64,000 nt of DNA, taken from Neofusicoccum parvum. Lineage: Eukaryota > Ascomycota > Dothideomycetes > Botryosphaeriales > Botryosphaeriaceae. How positions within the stretch are numbered: the stretch's first letter is position 1; the number at the start of each line of letters is the position of its first letter. The stretch is taken from positions 496,001 to 560,000 of the forward strand of contig CP087212.1 of NCBI GenBank assembly GCA_020912385.1, read 5' to 3'. Below the pieces are notes generated by a model that saw only the letters and a list, made by a program, of their open reading frames with translations, searched no databases and was not told the origin of the DNA. Shown here in pieces: positions 30,757-40,229 of the stretch. A program made the position numbers and the translations under genes.

Positions 30757-33240
30757 TCAATACCTGTACGCAACACGCGGTTCCCCGCCATACTCCTGCA
30801 CCTCTGCGGGCCGCTCGATAACCTCCTGTTCATCCACGTATCGCCGTGCCGAATGTTGTGGGGCATAAGCGTAGCGACGCTCTTCGAATCCGTCCCCTCC
30901 ATGCACAACGCTAACCTCGCGATATCCGGAAGGCAATGGCTCCACTCGCCGAGCGTATCCCCCGCCGGGGGCCACGCTCCCGTGCCGAGACATGTACTCG
31001 GCAGGGACTTCCCGCCGAACAGCCTCAGGACGTACACTGTAGGCTCGCGTGATAAATTCACCTCGGGGCGGAGGCGGCATGTCTTCGTAACGTGCTGGAT
31101 GCCTCTCCAGAGGCTCTTGGGCTGCAACCAATTCTTCTCTCAGGGGCTCCCCGGGACGCATAGAGTATTCTCGTTGACGGTAGGGGCGATGCGGATCTAC
31201 GACCTCAAGCTCAGGCTGCTCAATATACCTGCGTGGTTGTGGTGGTGGCATTCTTTGCAGAGCTTCCTCTTCGTCGTATGGGTCTACGCGAGCAGAGGGG
31301 CGCATGGTAGGCTCACGAGTCCGCGCACGCTCGTAGAGCACCTCCTCGCCAGTACGCCGAGGGGCTGGTGCAACGGAAGCTCTTCTGTCTACCATGGACG
31401 GTTCGGCATAGTACCGGTTGCCATACTGATCCATGACTACCCGTCTTGGAACTGGCGGAGGGGCCATCATCGCAGGAGAGCGTATCCTTTGGTAGGGGTC
31501 CATAGCATAAGGCGGAGACAGTGACCTCTCGGAACGAATGTAGCGGGTTGCACCGGGTCGAATAGACCCTTCCCTGAAGACCGGTTGGCCATCGAGATAG
31601 GCATGAGACACAGCGCGCAGGGGTTCATAGGGTGTTTGCTGCATCGGCGAGTAGGGCCGTCTTGCATATTGAATGCTAGCCACTCTTCTCAGGTCTTGAT
31701 CATCTCTCTCAGCCCGTCGGTATGCTACGCGTGAGGGGACGCGCACGATTTCTGGCTCGATTTCATATCGAGGAGATGGTGCGGGCTGCTCATACTCCAT
31801 GTAGTAAACGGGACGAGGCGCATCCCTCGGCGACACGATTTCGACATCGTCATGCAAGGTGCGCGTGGTCCTGCGCCTCGAGTCTTGAGCGGGCTCTGCA
31901 AAGCTGCCAAGTGGGGGTGGGGAGACCGGTTCTTCCTTGATGTACGGCTCCGGGGAATCAGCAACGCGCTTGTTGTTCGACACTCGCCTTTGCTTATCAG
32001 CCTTTTCGGCTTCCTTGGCTTCCCTGCGACGCTTCCGCGACGAGTTTTGTGGACGGGGTGCAGTGGGACTCTGTCGGCCTGAACGAGGTGAGTTGTCATT
32101 TCGGTTTGCATTGCCCTTCCCGCGGGGACCGTTTTTTGGAGATGAATTTGTGCTCGCGGCGGGCGGCTGCATGCCCGAGCCTCGAGAGGTATCCAAACCC
32201 GGCACTTTGGCAAACGTCAGCGGCGAAACGCGGGCAGGCTGGGGAGCCACTGGGGTCTGGATATGATTCGTAATGACGGGGACAGTTGGGGAGGGAAGCG
32301 AACCATGGGTGCTGCTCATGTTCGGTCCTAGGCTAGGGCCATGGTTCTGCGGCGGAGGAATGGTGGTGAAGGCTTCGGCGCCTGGTGGCTCGTAATCTGA
32401 CTCCTCTCCATCCTCAACCAGCTCCATGTCGTCGTTCATCTCCATCTGAGAAAGAGTCTGCGCGTCTGTCTCAGGATTACCATTCAGCGGCGCCACGTCC
32501 CCAGCAACTCTGCCATGTGAAGATACACCAGCCGCATCCACCGCGCTTGTGGTCCCCGACGTGTCATGGTCGCTAGAAGACCAGCTGTTCGCCTGACTTG
32601 AGTAGTACGAATTCTCATCGAACGAGTCACTGGTCGGGCTGTTGGTATTAGCCTCTGAACGTAAGCCAGATACTGGTTGAGCAATCGCCAGTGCTTTGGC
32701 CAGCACGTCTGAAACGTCAAAACGCGACTCAGCATCTACACCAAAGTCTCTGTCGCGGGATTGCACCCGCTTCTGATCCACCTGATCCTTGAGTATGCGT
32801 TCGATTCTCTGCCGCTTGAGCTGGATCTCGGCGCGCACAAGATCATCAGACTTTGTCAGAAGCACGGGATCAATCCCGGACGAGGCCGGCTTCAACACCG
32901 GGGGCCGCTGGGAGCTCGCAGGTCGAGCGAAGGATGTGGAGGGGGTAGAGTTGTACGAGCTGTTGCTATGCGAAGGGTGCGAGTAGGGTTGCGGGGCTGT
33001 GCCGTTTGGGGCCCCGTTGAGTGGTGGGCGCGCGGAGGGCGATGGCTGGCTGTGAAGCTGCGCATGCAGTTTCTCTAGGGCATGGTCAGGGAGTTTGAAA
33101 CGGGGGTGCTTGCCCGCAAGCACCTCGTCCCGCAGATGCAACAGCTGGATGTAAAAGTCTGCGTAGCGGCGCGCCTCAGGGTCGACATGGTGGCCGTCGC
33201 CGTTGGCCTGCACGGGCGGTGCTGGCACAGCGGAAGCCAT
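30757..33240 (-). CDS. Low-complexity basic protein, likely nuclear, unknown function
   Basis: One exon, 827 aa from the ATG at 33240, which has a good context (GCCATGG); the frame stays open to an ATG at 33819, but that part looks unlike protein. Three parts can be seen. Residues 20-60 hold a short ordered piece with YADFYIQLLHLRDEV. Residues 125-165 form a charged helix (RAEIQLKRQRIERILKDQ). From about 400 a bipartite basic stretch, KRRREAKEAEKADKQRR, looks like a nuclear signal. The C-terminal 350 residues are rich in Arg, Tyr, Pro and Glu with recurring RRY/REY/EYxxRPE pieces. Such a tail is typical of RNA- or chromatin-linked disordered proteins, but I do not recognise the family. It is divergent from the HAD phosphatase gene. 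Confidence 0.75.
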   Translation of the reverse strand: MASAVPAPPVQANGDGHHVDPEARRYADFYIQLLHLRDEVLAGKHPRFKLPDHALEKLHAQLHSQPSPSARPPLNGAPNGTAPQPYSHPSHSNSSYNSTPSTSFARPASSQRPPVLKPASSGIDPVLLTKSDDLVRAEIQLKRQRIERILKDQVDQKRVQSRDRDFGVDAESRFDVSDVLAKALAIAQPVSGLRSEANTNSPTSDSFDENSYYSSQANSWSSSDHDTSGTTSAVDAAGVSSHGRVAGDVAPLNGNPETDAQTLSQMEMNDDMELVEDGEESDYEPPGAEAFTTIPPPQNHGPSLGPNMSSTHGSLPSPTVPVITNHIQTPVAPQPARVSPLTFAKVPGLDTSRGSGMQPPAASTNSSPKNGPRGKGNANRNDNSPRSGRQSPTAPRPQNSSRKRRREAKEAEKADKQRRVSNNKRVADSPEPYIKEEPVSPPPLGSFAEPAQDSRRRTTRTLHDDVEIVSPRDAPRPVYYMEYEQPAPSPRYEIEPEIVRVPSRVAYRRAERDDQDLRRVASIQYARRPYSPMQQTPYEPLRAVSHAYLDGQPVFREGSIRPGATRYIRSERSLSPPYAMDPYQRIRSPAMMAPPPVPRRVVMDQYGNRYYAEPSMVDRRASVAPAPRRTGEEVLYERARTREPTMRPSARVDPYDEEEALQRMPPPQPRRYIEQPELEVVDPHRPYRQREYSMRPGEPLREELVAAQEPLERHPARYEDMPPPPRGEFITRAYSVRPEAVRREVPAEYMSRHGSVAPGGGYARRVEPLPSGYREVSVVHGGDGFEERRYAYAPQHSARRYVDEQEVIERPAEVQEYGGEPRVAYRY

Positions 33241-33908
33241 GGCAGCGCTGGGCGGTGTCAGTGTCTGGATGGGTGCACGCGCAAAGGCGACCGCTTCAAA
33301 CGATGCACAAGCGCGATGAAGTCGATGGTGCAATGCTCTCGGTGCCGCGTGGCAGCCGATCGAGTTTTGTACGTGGAGGAAGCGGAGGAGCTGGCCGCGC
33401 CAAATCCAAATATTGGCCTTGGCCCGCCCGGCGGCATTTTTCCGGCCGCCCAACCGCGTGAAGGCGGATTTGGCCACTCGAGGCGCCGGTGGACTCGAGG
33501 CACTGCTACGGCATTTCCGGTGTGTAGCCAGATACAACGGGGAAGCAGACGGGCGTCTGGTCCCAGCCCCTGGTCCGCTGCCGTGCCGCGTTGCTGGTCT
33601 GCACCGGTCACGCAGCGAGGGGTCCAGAAATCCCCGGCGGTGGTATTGCCCCATCCTGCGTGAATTGCCGTCCAGCGGCCAGACCAAATTCACACTGCCA
33701 GACCAAAAGACTCCTGCCAAAGTCGCGTTGCACCACGAGCGCCCAGTGGCAGGCGGCTCAAAACCGGCTGTGGAATCTTCTGCCGGAAGCGGTGCCGAAT
33801 CGCCGAGGGCTTTGATCATGAATCATGAGTTGGCTCCGAACGCGCTTGCTGGTGACTCCTTCTTGACACCGTCCAACAACGCGCTATAGAGGTGTACTAC
33901 GTACGTAT
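33241..33908. other. Divergent promoter region
   Basis: About 0.67 kb between two genes pointing away from each other. Open frames on both strands overlap each other and lack motifs. No core element stands out. Confidence 0.45.
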
Positions 33909-34975
33909 ATGGGCTCGCTTCTCGCTAGATCGCAGTCTTTCCTTCGCTTTCAGCCCCGCCGCAAATCGTTTCTCTCTCTTTCGTGGGATACGCATCGGGC
34001 ATTCCGCACTTCGAGACCCTTCAGCGCAGCAACCATGGCGGAAGCAGCTAGCAAACCCGTGTTCTTCTTCGACATAGACAACTGTGTACGTCCCGCCCCG
34101 TGACCTCGTATCCCGGACGGTTGCTGACCCATACAGCTTTATTCCAAAAGTAGGCGTCGTCCTCCCGGCGGTCCTTTGGGAATGCAGGGCTGACAGCAGC
34201 CCTCTGCAGGTACACGCGTCGCGAACATGATGTCCGATCTCATCGGTATGTTCTCAAAGACCGTCTGCTTTTCCCAACAGCCACTTACCATTCCCAGACA
34301 AGTACTTCCAGACGCATCTGGCGCTCTCGCAAGAAGAGGCCAACACCTTGCACATGAAGTACTACAAAGACTACGGTCTTGCCATCGAGGGACTTGTTCG
34401 CCACCACAAGGTGGACCCACTCGAGTATAACAGCAAAGTCGATGATGCTTTGCCCCTCCAGGAAGTTATCAAGCCGAACCCTCAACTGAGGAAGATGCTT
34501 GAGGACATGGACAGGGAAAAGGTCCGACTGTGGCTCTTCACCAATGCTTACATCAACCATGGAAAGAGGGTTGTGAGCCTCCTCGGAATTGAGGACCTTT
34601 TCGAAGGCATCACGTACTGCGACTACGGTGCTGAGAAGTTCGTCTGCAAACCGCACAAGGACATGTTCCAGAAGGCCATGAAGGAGGCAGGCGTTGAGAG
34701 GGCCGAGGATTGTTACTTTGTTGGTGCGTGCCACGACCATCCCAATTTCTGGTCGAGCTCATCTAACTAAATTTAACTCAGATGACTCTGCCGGAAACGT
34801 ACGCGCAGCACAGGAGCTGGGATGGACCGCTGCTCATCTCATCGAGTCTTCGGAGCCGGCGCCGGCTCAACAAGCTGCGCAGTACCAGATCCGCCACCTC
34901 GAGGAGCTTCGTATCATCTTTCCACAGTTCTTCACGACACCGCCCAACGACCCGCCTCAGAGTTCGATTCCCTAA
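33909..34975 (+). CDS. HAD phosphatase, pyrimidine 5'-nucleotidase (Sdt1/Phm8-like)
   Basis: Five exons, 33909-34085, 34137-34149, 34210-34245, 34298-34723 and 34782-34975. Exon 2 is only 13 nt. The product is 281 aa from ATG 33909 or 239 aa from the in-frame ATG 34035. HAD motif I is FFFDIDNCLY, completed only after splicing; motif II is LFTNA; motif III Lys lies in CKPHKDMFQKA; motif IV is FVDDSAGN, formed across the last intron. This is the pattern of yeast Sdt1/Phm8, which remove phosphate from UMP, CMP and related nucleotides. The first ATG is in weak context and opens a 42-residue leader rich in Arg, Ser and Phe ending RPFSAAT, a good mitochondrial presequence. The second ATG is in strong context (ACCATGG) and would give a cytosolic form. 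Confidence 0.87.
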
Positions 34976-35266
34976 GCTAGCACCATCGCAACAACAGGGT
35001 TGCCCATGGGGATACAGAGCATAATAAGACCTAGCGATCACTCGGTGATTGCTTAAGTTCAGGCCACCATACTCTGCGGTCATATCGTTTGTGCAAACTC
35101 TGTTGAGATTTCCCGTTTTCTCTGAGCCGTGGCATTAGATGTTTGTTTATCATTTCTCGGATTACAAAAGATTTTGTTATAGATCATGTTGTGGATGGGA
35201 AAGTAGAGTACAACTGAGATTTCCCCGAGATTTCCCACTGTGACGCCTTCGCAATGCTTTGTGTAA

Positions 35267-36082
35267 TTACACCACTCCAGCCGGAGAGTCGTCGGAAGTG
35301 CCAGCCTTTGCTGCATCTGTCTTGTCTTCCAGCTTCAACTGCTCCACGCCAACATTATTTTTGCAATCATCGTCCCCTTTTAAATGGCGACCATACTCTT
35401 TCCACAGATGCTTGACAGACTTCCCAAACAGGTCTTCCCAAAACGTATCTTCGTCATATTCCTTCTTCCTGAGAGCTTCGTTGATCGCCATAACACTGCC
35501 ATCGCCGTAGGTCTTTTCCAGATGGTCCAGGAAGTAGCCGGTGTGCTGGTAGCCGGCGTCCCAGTCGCCATCGGCCTCCTTCTTCCAGTGCGGCGGCACA
35601 AACCCACTCCTCAGCCGCACATAGTCGGCAATACCCTCAATGAGGCCGCCGGGTGCCGTGCCGTGGGCATTCCACTGCCAACAATGCACCATTTCGTGCC
35701 GAATGACACCCAACATCTCGTCCTTCCTCCGTTCCTTGGAGATGTGTGAGATGTACTCCAACGAGAAGTGAATCTCCTTGTGGTCGTTGTCAAGGTCCTT
35801 GCCCGTGGTGTACGCCACGCCGCCCATGGAGCGCAGGATGAGGGTGACGGAGCGAACAGGCGGGATGTCTGCGTGGGGCGAGTAGAGCAGCTGCAGGACA
35901 CCAGAGACGGCCTCCTCGAGGGCCTGAGAGGCATCCAGATGCGAGAGGAAAGACTTGGTGCCCGCGTGCGAGAGGTCGCGCAACTCCAGGCGCAGGAGCG
36001 GCTTGCGCTTCGGCACGGGTTTCTTGGCCGCAGGCGCGGGGACGGGCGTCATGGTCTGGAAGTAGACGGGCGTGGGTGGCAT
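35267..36082 (-). CDS. BSP-family (basic secretory protein) putative zinc peptidase
   Basis: One exon, 271 aa. The zinc motif HEMVHCWQWNAHGTAPGG begins near residue 128, followed by LIEGIADYVR with a conserved Glu/Asp; this HExxH-plus-EGIADY pattern is the mark of the plant/fungal basic secretory protein family (PF04450). The N terminus has no signal peptide: it is Pro/Lys rich (PAPAAKKPVPKRKPLLRLE), so the protein looks intracellular in spite of the family name. A Trp/Tyr-rich middle (HWKKEADGDWDAGYQHTGYF) and an acidic/Lys tail follow. The family is often called a peptidase, but activity has been shown for few members. The 290-bp gap to the HAD gene, in tail-to-tail arrangement, shows nothing. 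Confidence 0.85.
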   Translation of the reverse strand: MPPTPVYFQTMTPVPAPAAKKPVPKRKPLLRLELRDLSHAGTKSFLSHLDASQALEEAVSGVLQLLYSPHADIPPVRSVTLILRSMGGVAYTTGKDLDNDHKEIHFSLEYISHISKERRKDEMLGVIRHEMVHCWQWNAHGTAPGGLIEGIADYVRLRSGFVPPHWKKEADGDWDAGYQHTGYFLDHLEKTYGDGSVMAINEALRKKEYDEDTFWEDLFGKSVKHLWKEYGRHLKGDDDCKNNVGVEQLKLEDKTDAAKAGTSDDSPAGVV

Positions 36083-36625
36083 GCTCGCCGTGTCGCGGTG
36101 CGGTACCTGCTGAATATAGCGCGCCGGGGAGCTCCAAGCGGCGGAACGCTGGCAACGGTGTCGCTGATATAGGCACGCAAGGGCACGGTCGAGTCAGGGA
36201 TGCGGGGAGCAAGGGACGAAGCCAGGCAGCACCAGGCCGCGCTGGAGTTGCGTCGCCGCACAAGTGGTGGCCGGCAGCGGGCGGGGCGAGGGTGTGAAAC
36301 ACATGCTGAGCAAGCGAAGTTGACGCTCAGGATACGGTCGCCTCATCAGCGGCATACGAGCGGGCAGCGCGGGCTCTCTTGGCCAGGCAGGCGACGCGGC
36401 CGCCTGCAAAGAGACACCGCGCGGATTGGGCCATTATTTGCGTGCAGAGGCCGCGCGCATTTGCAGCGTCGACGAAAGTGGGGCGTGGATCAGGGCATTG
36501 GAGCTGGCTCTGGCACTGGCGCTGCCCGGCCAGCAGGAATAGGCCGGCAGGCCCGCGGGCGGCTTTTCCCAAACAAACCTCCAGCGTCAACAGAACACCA
36601 ACCCACCGCCTGCGCCAACACCGCC
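36083..36625. other. Divergent promoter of the BSP peptidase and Stu1 genes
   Basis: About 0.54 kb, GC rich. The Stu1 frame stays open upstream to an ATG at 36200, but the CT/CA-rich segment just before 36626 reads like a leader. Nothing else is seen. Confidence 0.45.
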
Positions 36626-39600
36626 ATGGAGGACCAGGCAGCGAGCCTTTTGGCTACGCTGAAGAAGCCGTCGGCCCCCGTCGACCAGAAATTGACACAA
36701 TTCAACAGCCTCAAGAGCAGCATCAAGCACTTGCGCGTGCCCCAGGAGTGCACGCCGACCATCTTCGAATGCGTGCGCCTCGCCATCGCCGCGCAGACCT
36801 CGTCGACCCTCGTCTCCACCGGCTTCTCGACCCTCGGCCACCTCATCAAGCGCCTGCACCTGCAGAGCCAGACCCAGGTTGTCACCCAGGAGTCCAACCA
36901 GCTCCTGCCCATTCTCCTAGATCGCTTGGGCGATGCGCGCGAGAGCCAGCGCAATGCCGCCTCGCAGGCGCTCTCCGACCTGTGGCCCTACAACCACCCG
37001 GGCGTCGAGGGCATAGTCCGCGAGGGCGCATTGGGCGGCACCAACTCACGCGCCAAAGAAGTCGCCATGCAATGGGTCGTCAAGGTCAGACACGATACAC
37101 GCGCGCGCGCTTTTTTGTTGTGTTACAAACAAACTGACCCCGCATAGATGCACGCTAGCGACAACCTCCCCTTCAAGAGTTTTGTGCCGTACCTGGTCGC
37201 GAGCCTGGAAGACTCTGATGGCATGGTTAGAGAGACTGCCAAGTCGGCGGTCGTGGAATTATTCAAGTGCGCCTGCGCACTTCTGTCTTAGGGGAGAAGG
37301 TGTGCTGATAAGAACCTACAGGAACGCGCCCGACCACGCGAAGAACGACCTGAAGAAGAAAATGAACGCCCACAACGTGCGGAAAACTATCGCGAACTAC
37401 GTTATAGCAAACCTCGGTCTCCCCGGAGCCGTCGAAGTGGATTCAAAGGCCTCTACCATGTCCGTACCTACCCTTTCAAGCCTACCATCGGATGCTGGAT
37501 TGGCCGACAGCTTGCCTTCGGATGCGCGCCCGCCACCAACGGAGACCATTTCCATGGAGCCAGTCTATGTGTACGGCAACAGAGAGCTGGAGGACTTGTT
37601 TAGAGATATGCACCCGCATTTCGAAGGAAGAGAGACGGAGCACAACTGGCTGCCCAGAGAAAAGAGCGTTTTGAAGATCCGCCGTATGCTCAAGGGAAAC
37701 GCGCCGACCGAGCACGAATCTGTGTTCATCGCAGGAGTTCTGAGTCTTCGTGACGGTATCCTCAAAGTTGCCAACTCGCTGCGGACAACACATGCCACCA
37801 ATGGATGCCAATGTATCCAAGAACTCGCGCGAACTTTGGGCCCTGCCATCGATCCCATGGTAGAGATTCTGCTACAAAACTTCATCAAGATGAGCGCCAA
37901 CACCAAGAACATCGCCGCGCAGAACGGAAACGTGACTGTTGACACCATTTTTGCGCATGCTTCTTACACAAACCGAATGATGCAACATGTGGGCTTCGCG
38001 ATCGCGGATAAGAACGTTCAGCCGCGCACCTTTTCTGCGGGATGGTTGAAGACGCTCTTCCAACGGAATGCAGCTCACAAGAGCCACTTCGAGCACACCG
38101 GAGGCCTTGATTCCACCATCAATGTCATCAAGAAAGGTCTCGCCGATGCCAATCCCAAGGTCCGTGAGAATTTCAGAGCAACCTACTGGGCTTTCGCCAA
38201 GATATGGCCTGGTAAGGCCGAAGCAATTATGGAGAACATGGACGCGAAGCAGGCATCTCTGCTCCAGAAGGACCCGAACAACCCCAATGCTTCAGTTAGC
38301 TCATCGAGCGGGAAGGGGCCGTCATCAAAGCTCAAGTCTCAGGCCTCCCGTTCGTCGCTCAAGGATACGATTGCCGCGCAGAGGAAGGCTGCTCTCGCCG
38401 CCCGAAAGATGCCGGATCGCCCGAGCTCTGCTCAATCTTCCTTCTCTCCGGTAAAGTCCACTTCTTCGGCATCCCTTCGAGAAAATCCGGCTGGGTCACT
38501 ATCCAAGTCTGTGCACGGAGGACGGCCTCCATCTGCTCTGTCAAACTCTAGGACACAGTCTGGAGAGAAGACATCATCTGCTAGCTCAGGAGGAGGCTCT
38601 CTGATGTCTAAGCCCGTTCGGAGACCTCGTATGGCACCTCGTCCCCAGACTGCGGACCCGTATGCTGCCAGAAACAAAAACGCCCAGCAGGCGGATACTC
38701 CTTCCATGAGCCCGGCTGGTAGCCCTGAGAAGAGCACTACCAAGAAGGCTAGCACATTGAGAGGCAGGCCTCGTGCACCATCCAACAAGAACGGCCCGAT
38801 AACGAGCCCAGGACGGCCCAAGTCTCGTTTGGAGGCTATGCACCGCAAATCCCCTAGCGTGGATAGTGTGACAGCAAGTCCATCTAAAGCAGAGGATCTT
38901 ACCATGGTCATGCCATTCCGGCAACGGCCTTCGCTAGACAAGGCCATGACCGAAGGCAGACTTGGCCATAATGATGATGATAGCTTTACGATGGTAATTC
39001 CCAGGGTGGACTTCTCTCGATCCGAGAACCAGCGATTTTCCCCTCACACAAGCCCTTCCAAAATTCCTTCACCACGACCACTGTCTTTGTCAGCTAGTCT
39101 CGGTATCAACTCCCCAGAGCTTCGCGCCCTTGCGCAGAACAAGACACCGAAGTCCAAGTCGCCTGAGCGGTTGTCAACGAATGATGCTATCTCGACGGAA
39201 GAGGTCAAGGTCTACGAAGATCCTTTCGCTGGCGAGGCCCAACGGCCATCCGACGATGAGAAGCCGGTCCTGGAAGAGCTACCCGTGAACGAGCAGAACC
39301 GTGATCGCCGCATGAGCAGCGAGACTCTAGATGGAGAGCGCCCTGGTTCAAGCGAAGGCCAGAAGTCAAACGGTGCGAACGGCGCCGCGAACGGTGGCGA
39401 GGAGGTTGTTCAAGACAGGGCGGAGGTTCTTCGCACTCGCCGCCTATTGTCAAGCGGAATTGAACGCATCCGGGCCAAAACCCTTGATGCCCATGGTTTC
39501 CGTCGCCTGCAGGATGTCGTCAAAGGAGATCTTGACATCTGGGGCGAGCAAGACCAGCGCTTCGGAGAGCTTCTAATGGCCCTGCTCGAGTACCTAGAGA

Positions 39601-40229
39601 CTCCTGTTGACGCGACGAAGACGCCCAACATCAAGGCTCAAAACTTGAAGACCCAGGTCCTCGGCACAATTCGGGCAATGCTTGTTCTGCACCGTAAGAA
39701 GTCAGGTCCGTACTATGCACGTGCCCTCTGCTCCGTTCTTGCCTCCCGCGCCCAGTGGGATACCGCCAGCCACATCACCACCGATATCGAGAAAACGGCG
39801 GACGAAATTGTGAAGTACGGTCAAACCGCGGACCTCATCAGCGGCATCCTCGACTTTCTAGACTCTAGCAACGCGCCCAACTCCCCCGCTTCGGCCGTGT
39901 CGTCGGACCAGAGCCGCCCCGCGTCGGCCTCCCCTTCTCCACGCACCGTCACGCTTTCCCTGCAGACCCTGTCTACTCTTCTGCAGATCTCTGCCGCGAA
40001 GAATGTGAACGTCACCGATGCGCAGGCGCAGCAGCTCGGGCGTCTGGCTGTCAAATTTTTGGGTAGCCTTGACCCGGATGTTCGCAGGGCGGACATGGAC
40101 TTCTGCGTACAGCTGCACGAGCGCCTTGGCGGCGAGCAGGACGGCGGTTTCTGGAAGGCCGTGGCCGGTGCTGATAAGGGCCACTTGAACCTTATCACTT
40201 ACTATCTCGCCCGCAGGAACAAGGCATGA
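36626..40229 (+). CDS. stu1: CLASP-family microtubule stabiliser (Stu1)
   Basis: Three exons, 36626-37084, 37148-37266 and 37322-40229, give 1161 aa. Residues 1-230 form a first HEAT-type TOG domain (for example LLPILLDRLGDARESQRNAASQAL and MVRETAKSAVVELFK). Residues of roughly 280-560 form a second, with the CLASP-type NTKNIAAQNGNVTVDTIF and NPKVRENFRATYWAF. A Ser/Lys/Pro-rich linker follows, to about 820, including SPSKIPSP near residue 772, an SxIP motif of the kind that binds EB1/Mal3. The last 330 residues form another helical repeat domain. The protein should bind microtubule plus ends and promote rescue, with a role in spindle formation. The start is the ATG after the CT-rich leader (CCGCCATGG). 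Introns are 63 and 55 nt. Confidence 0.92.
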
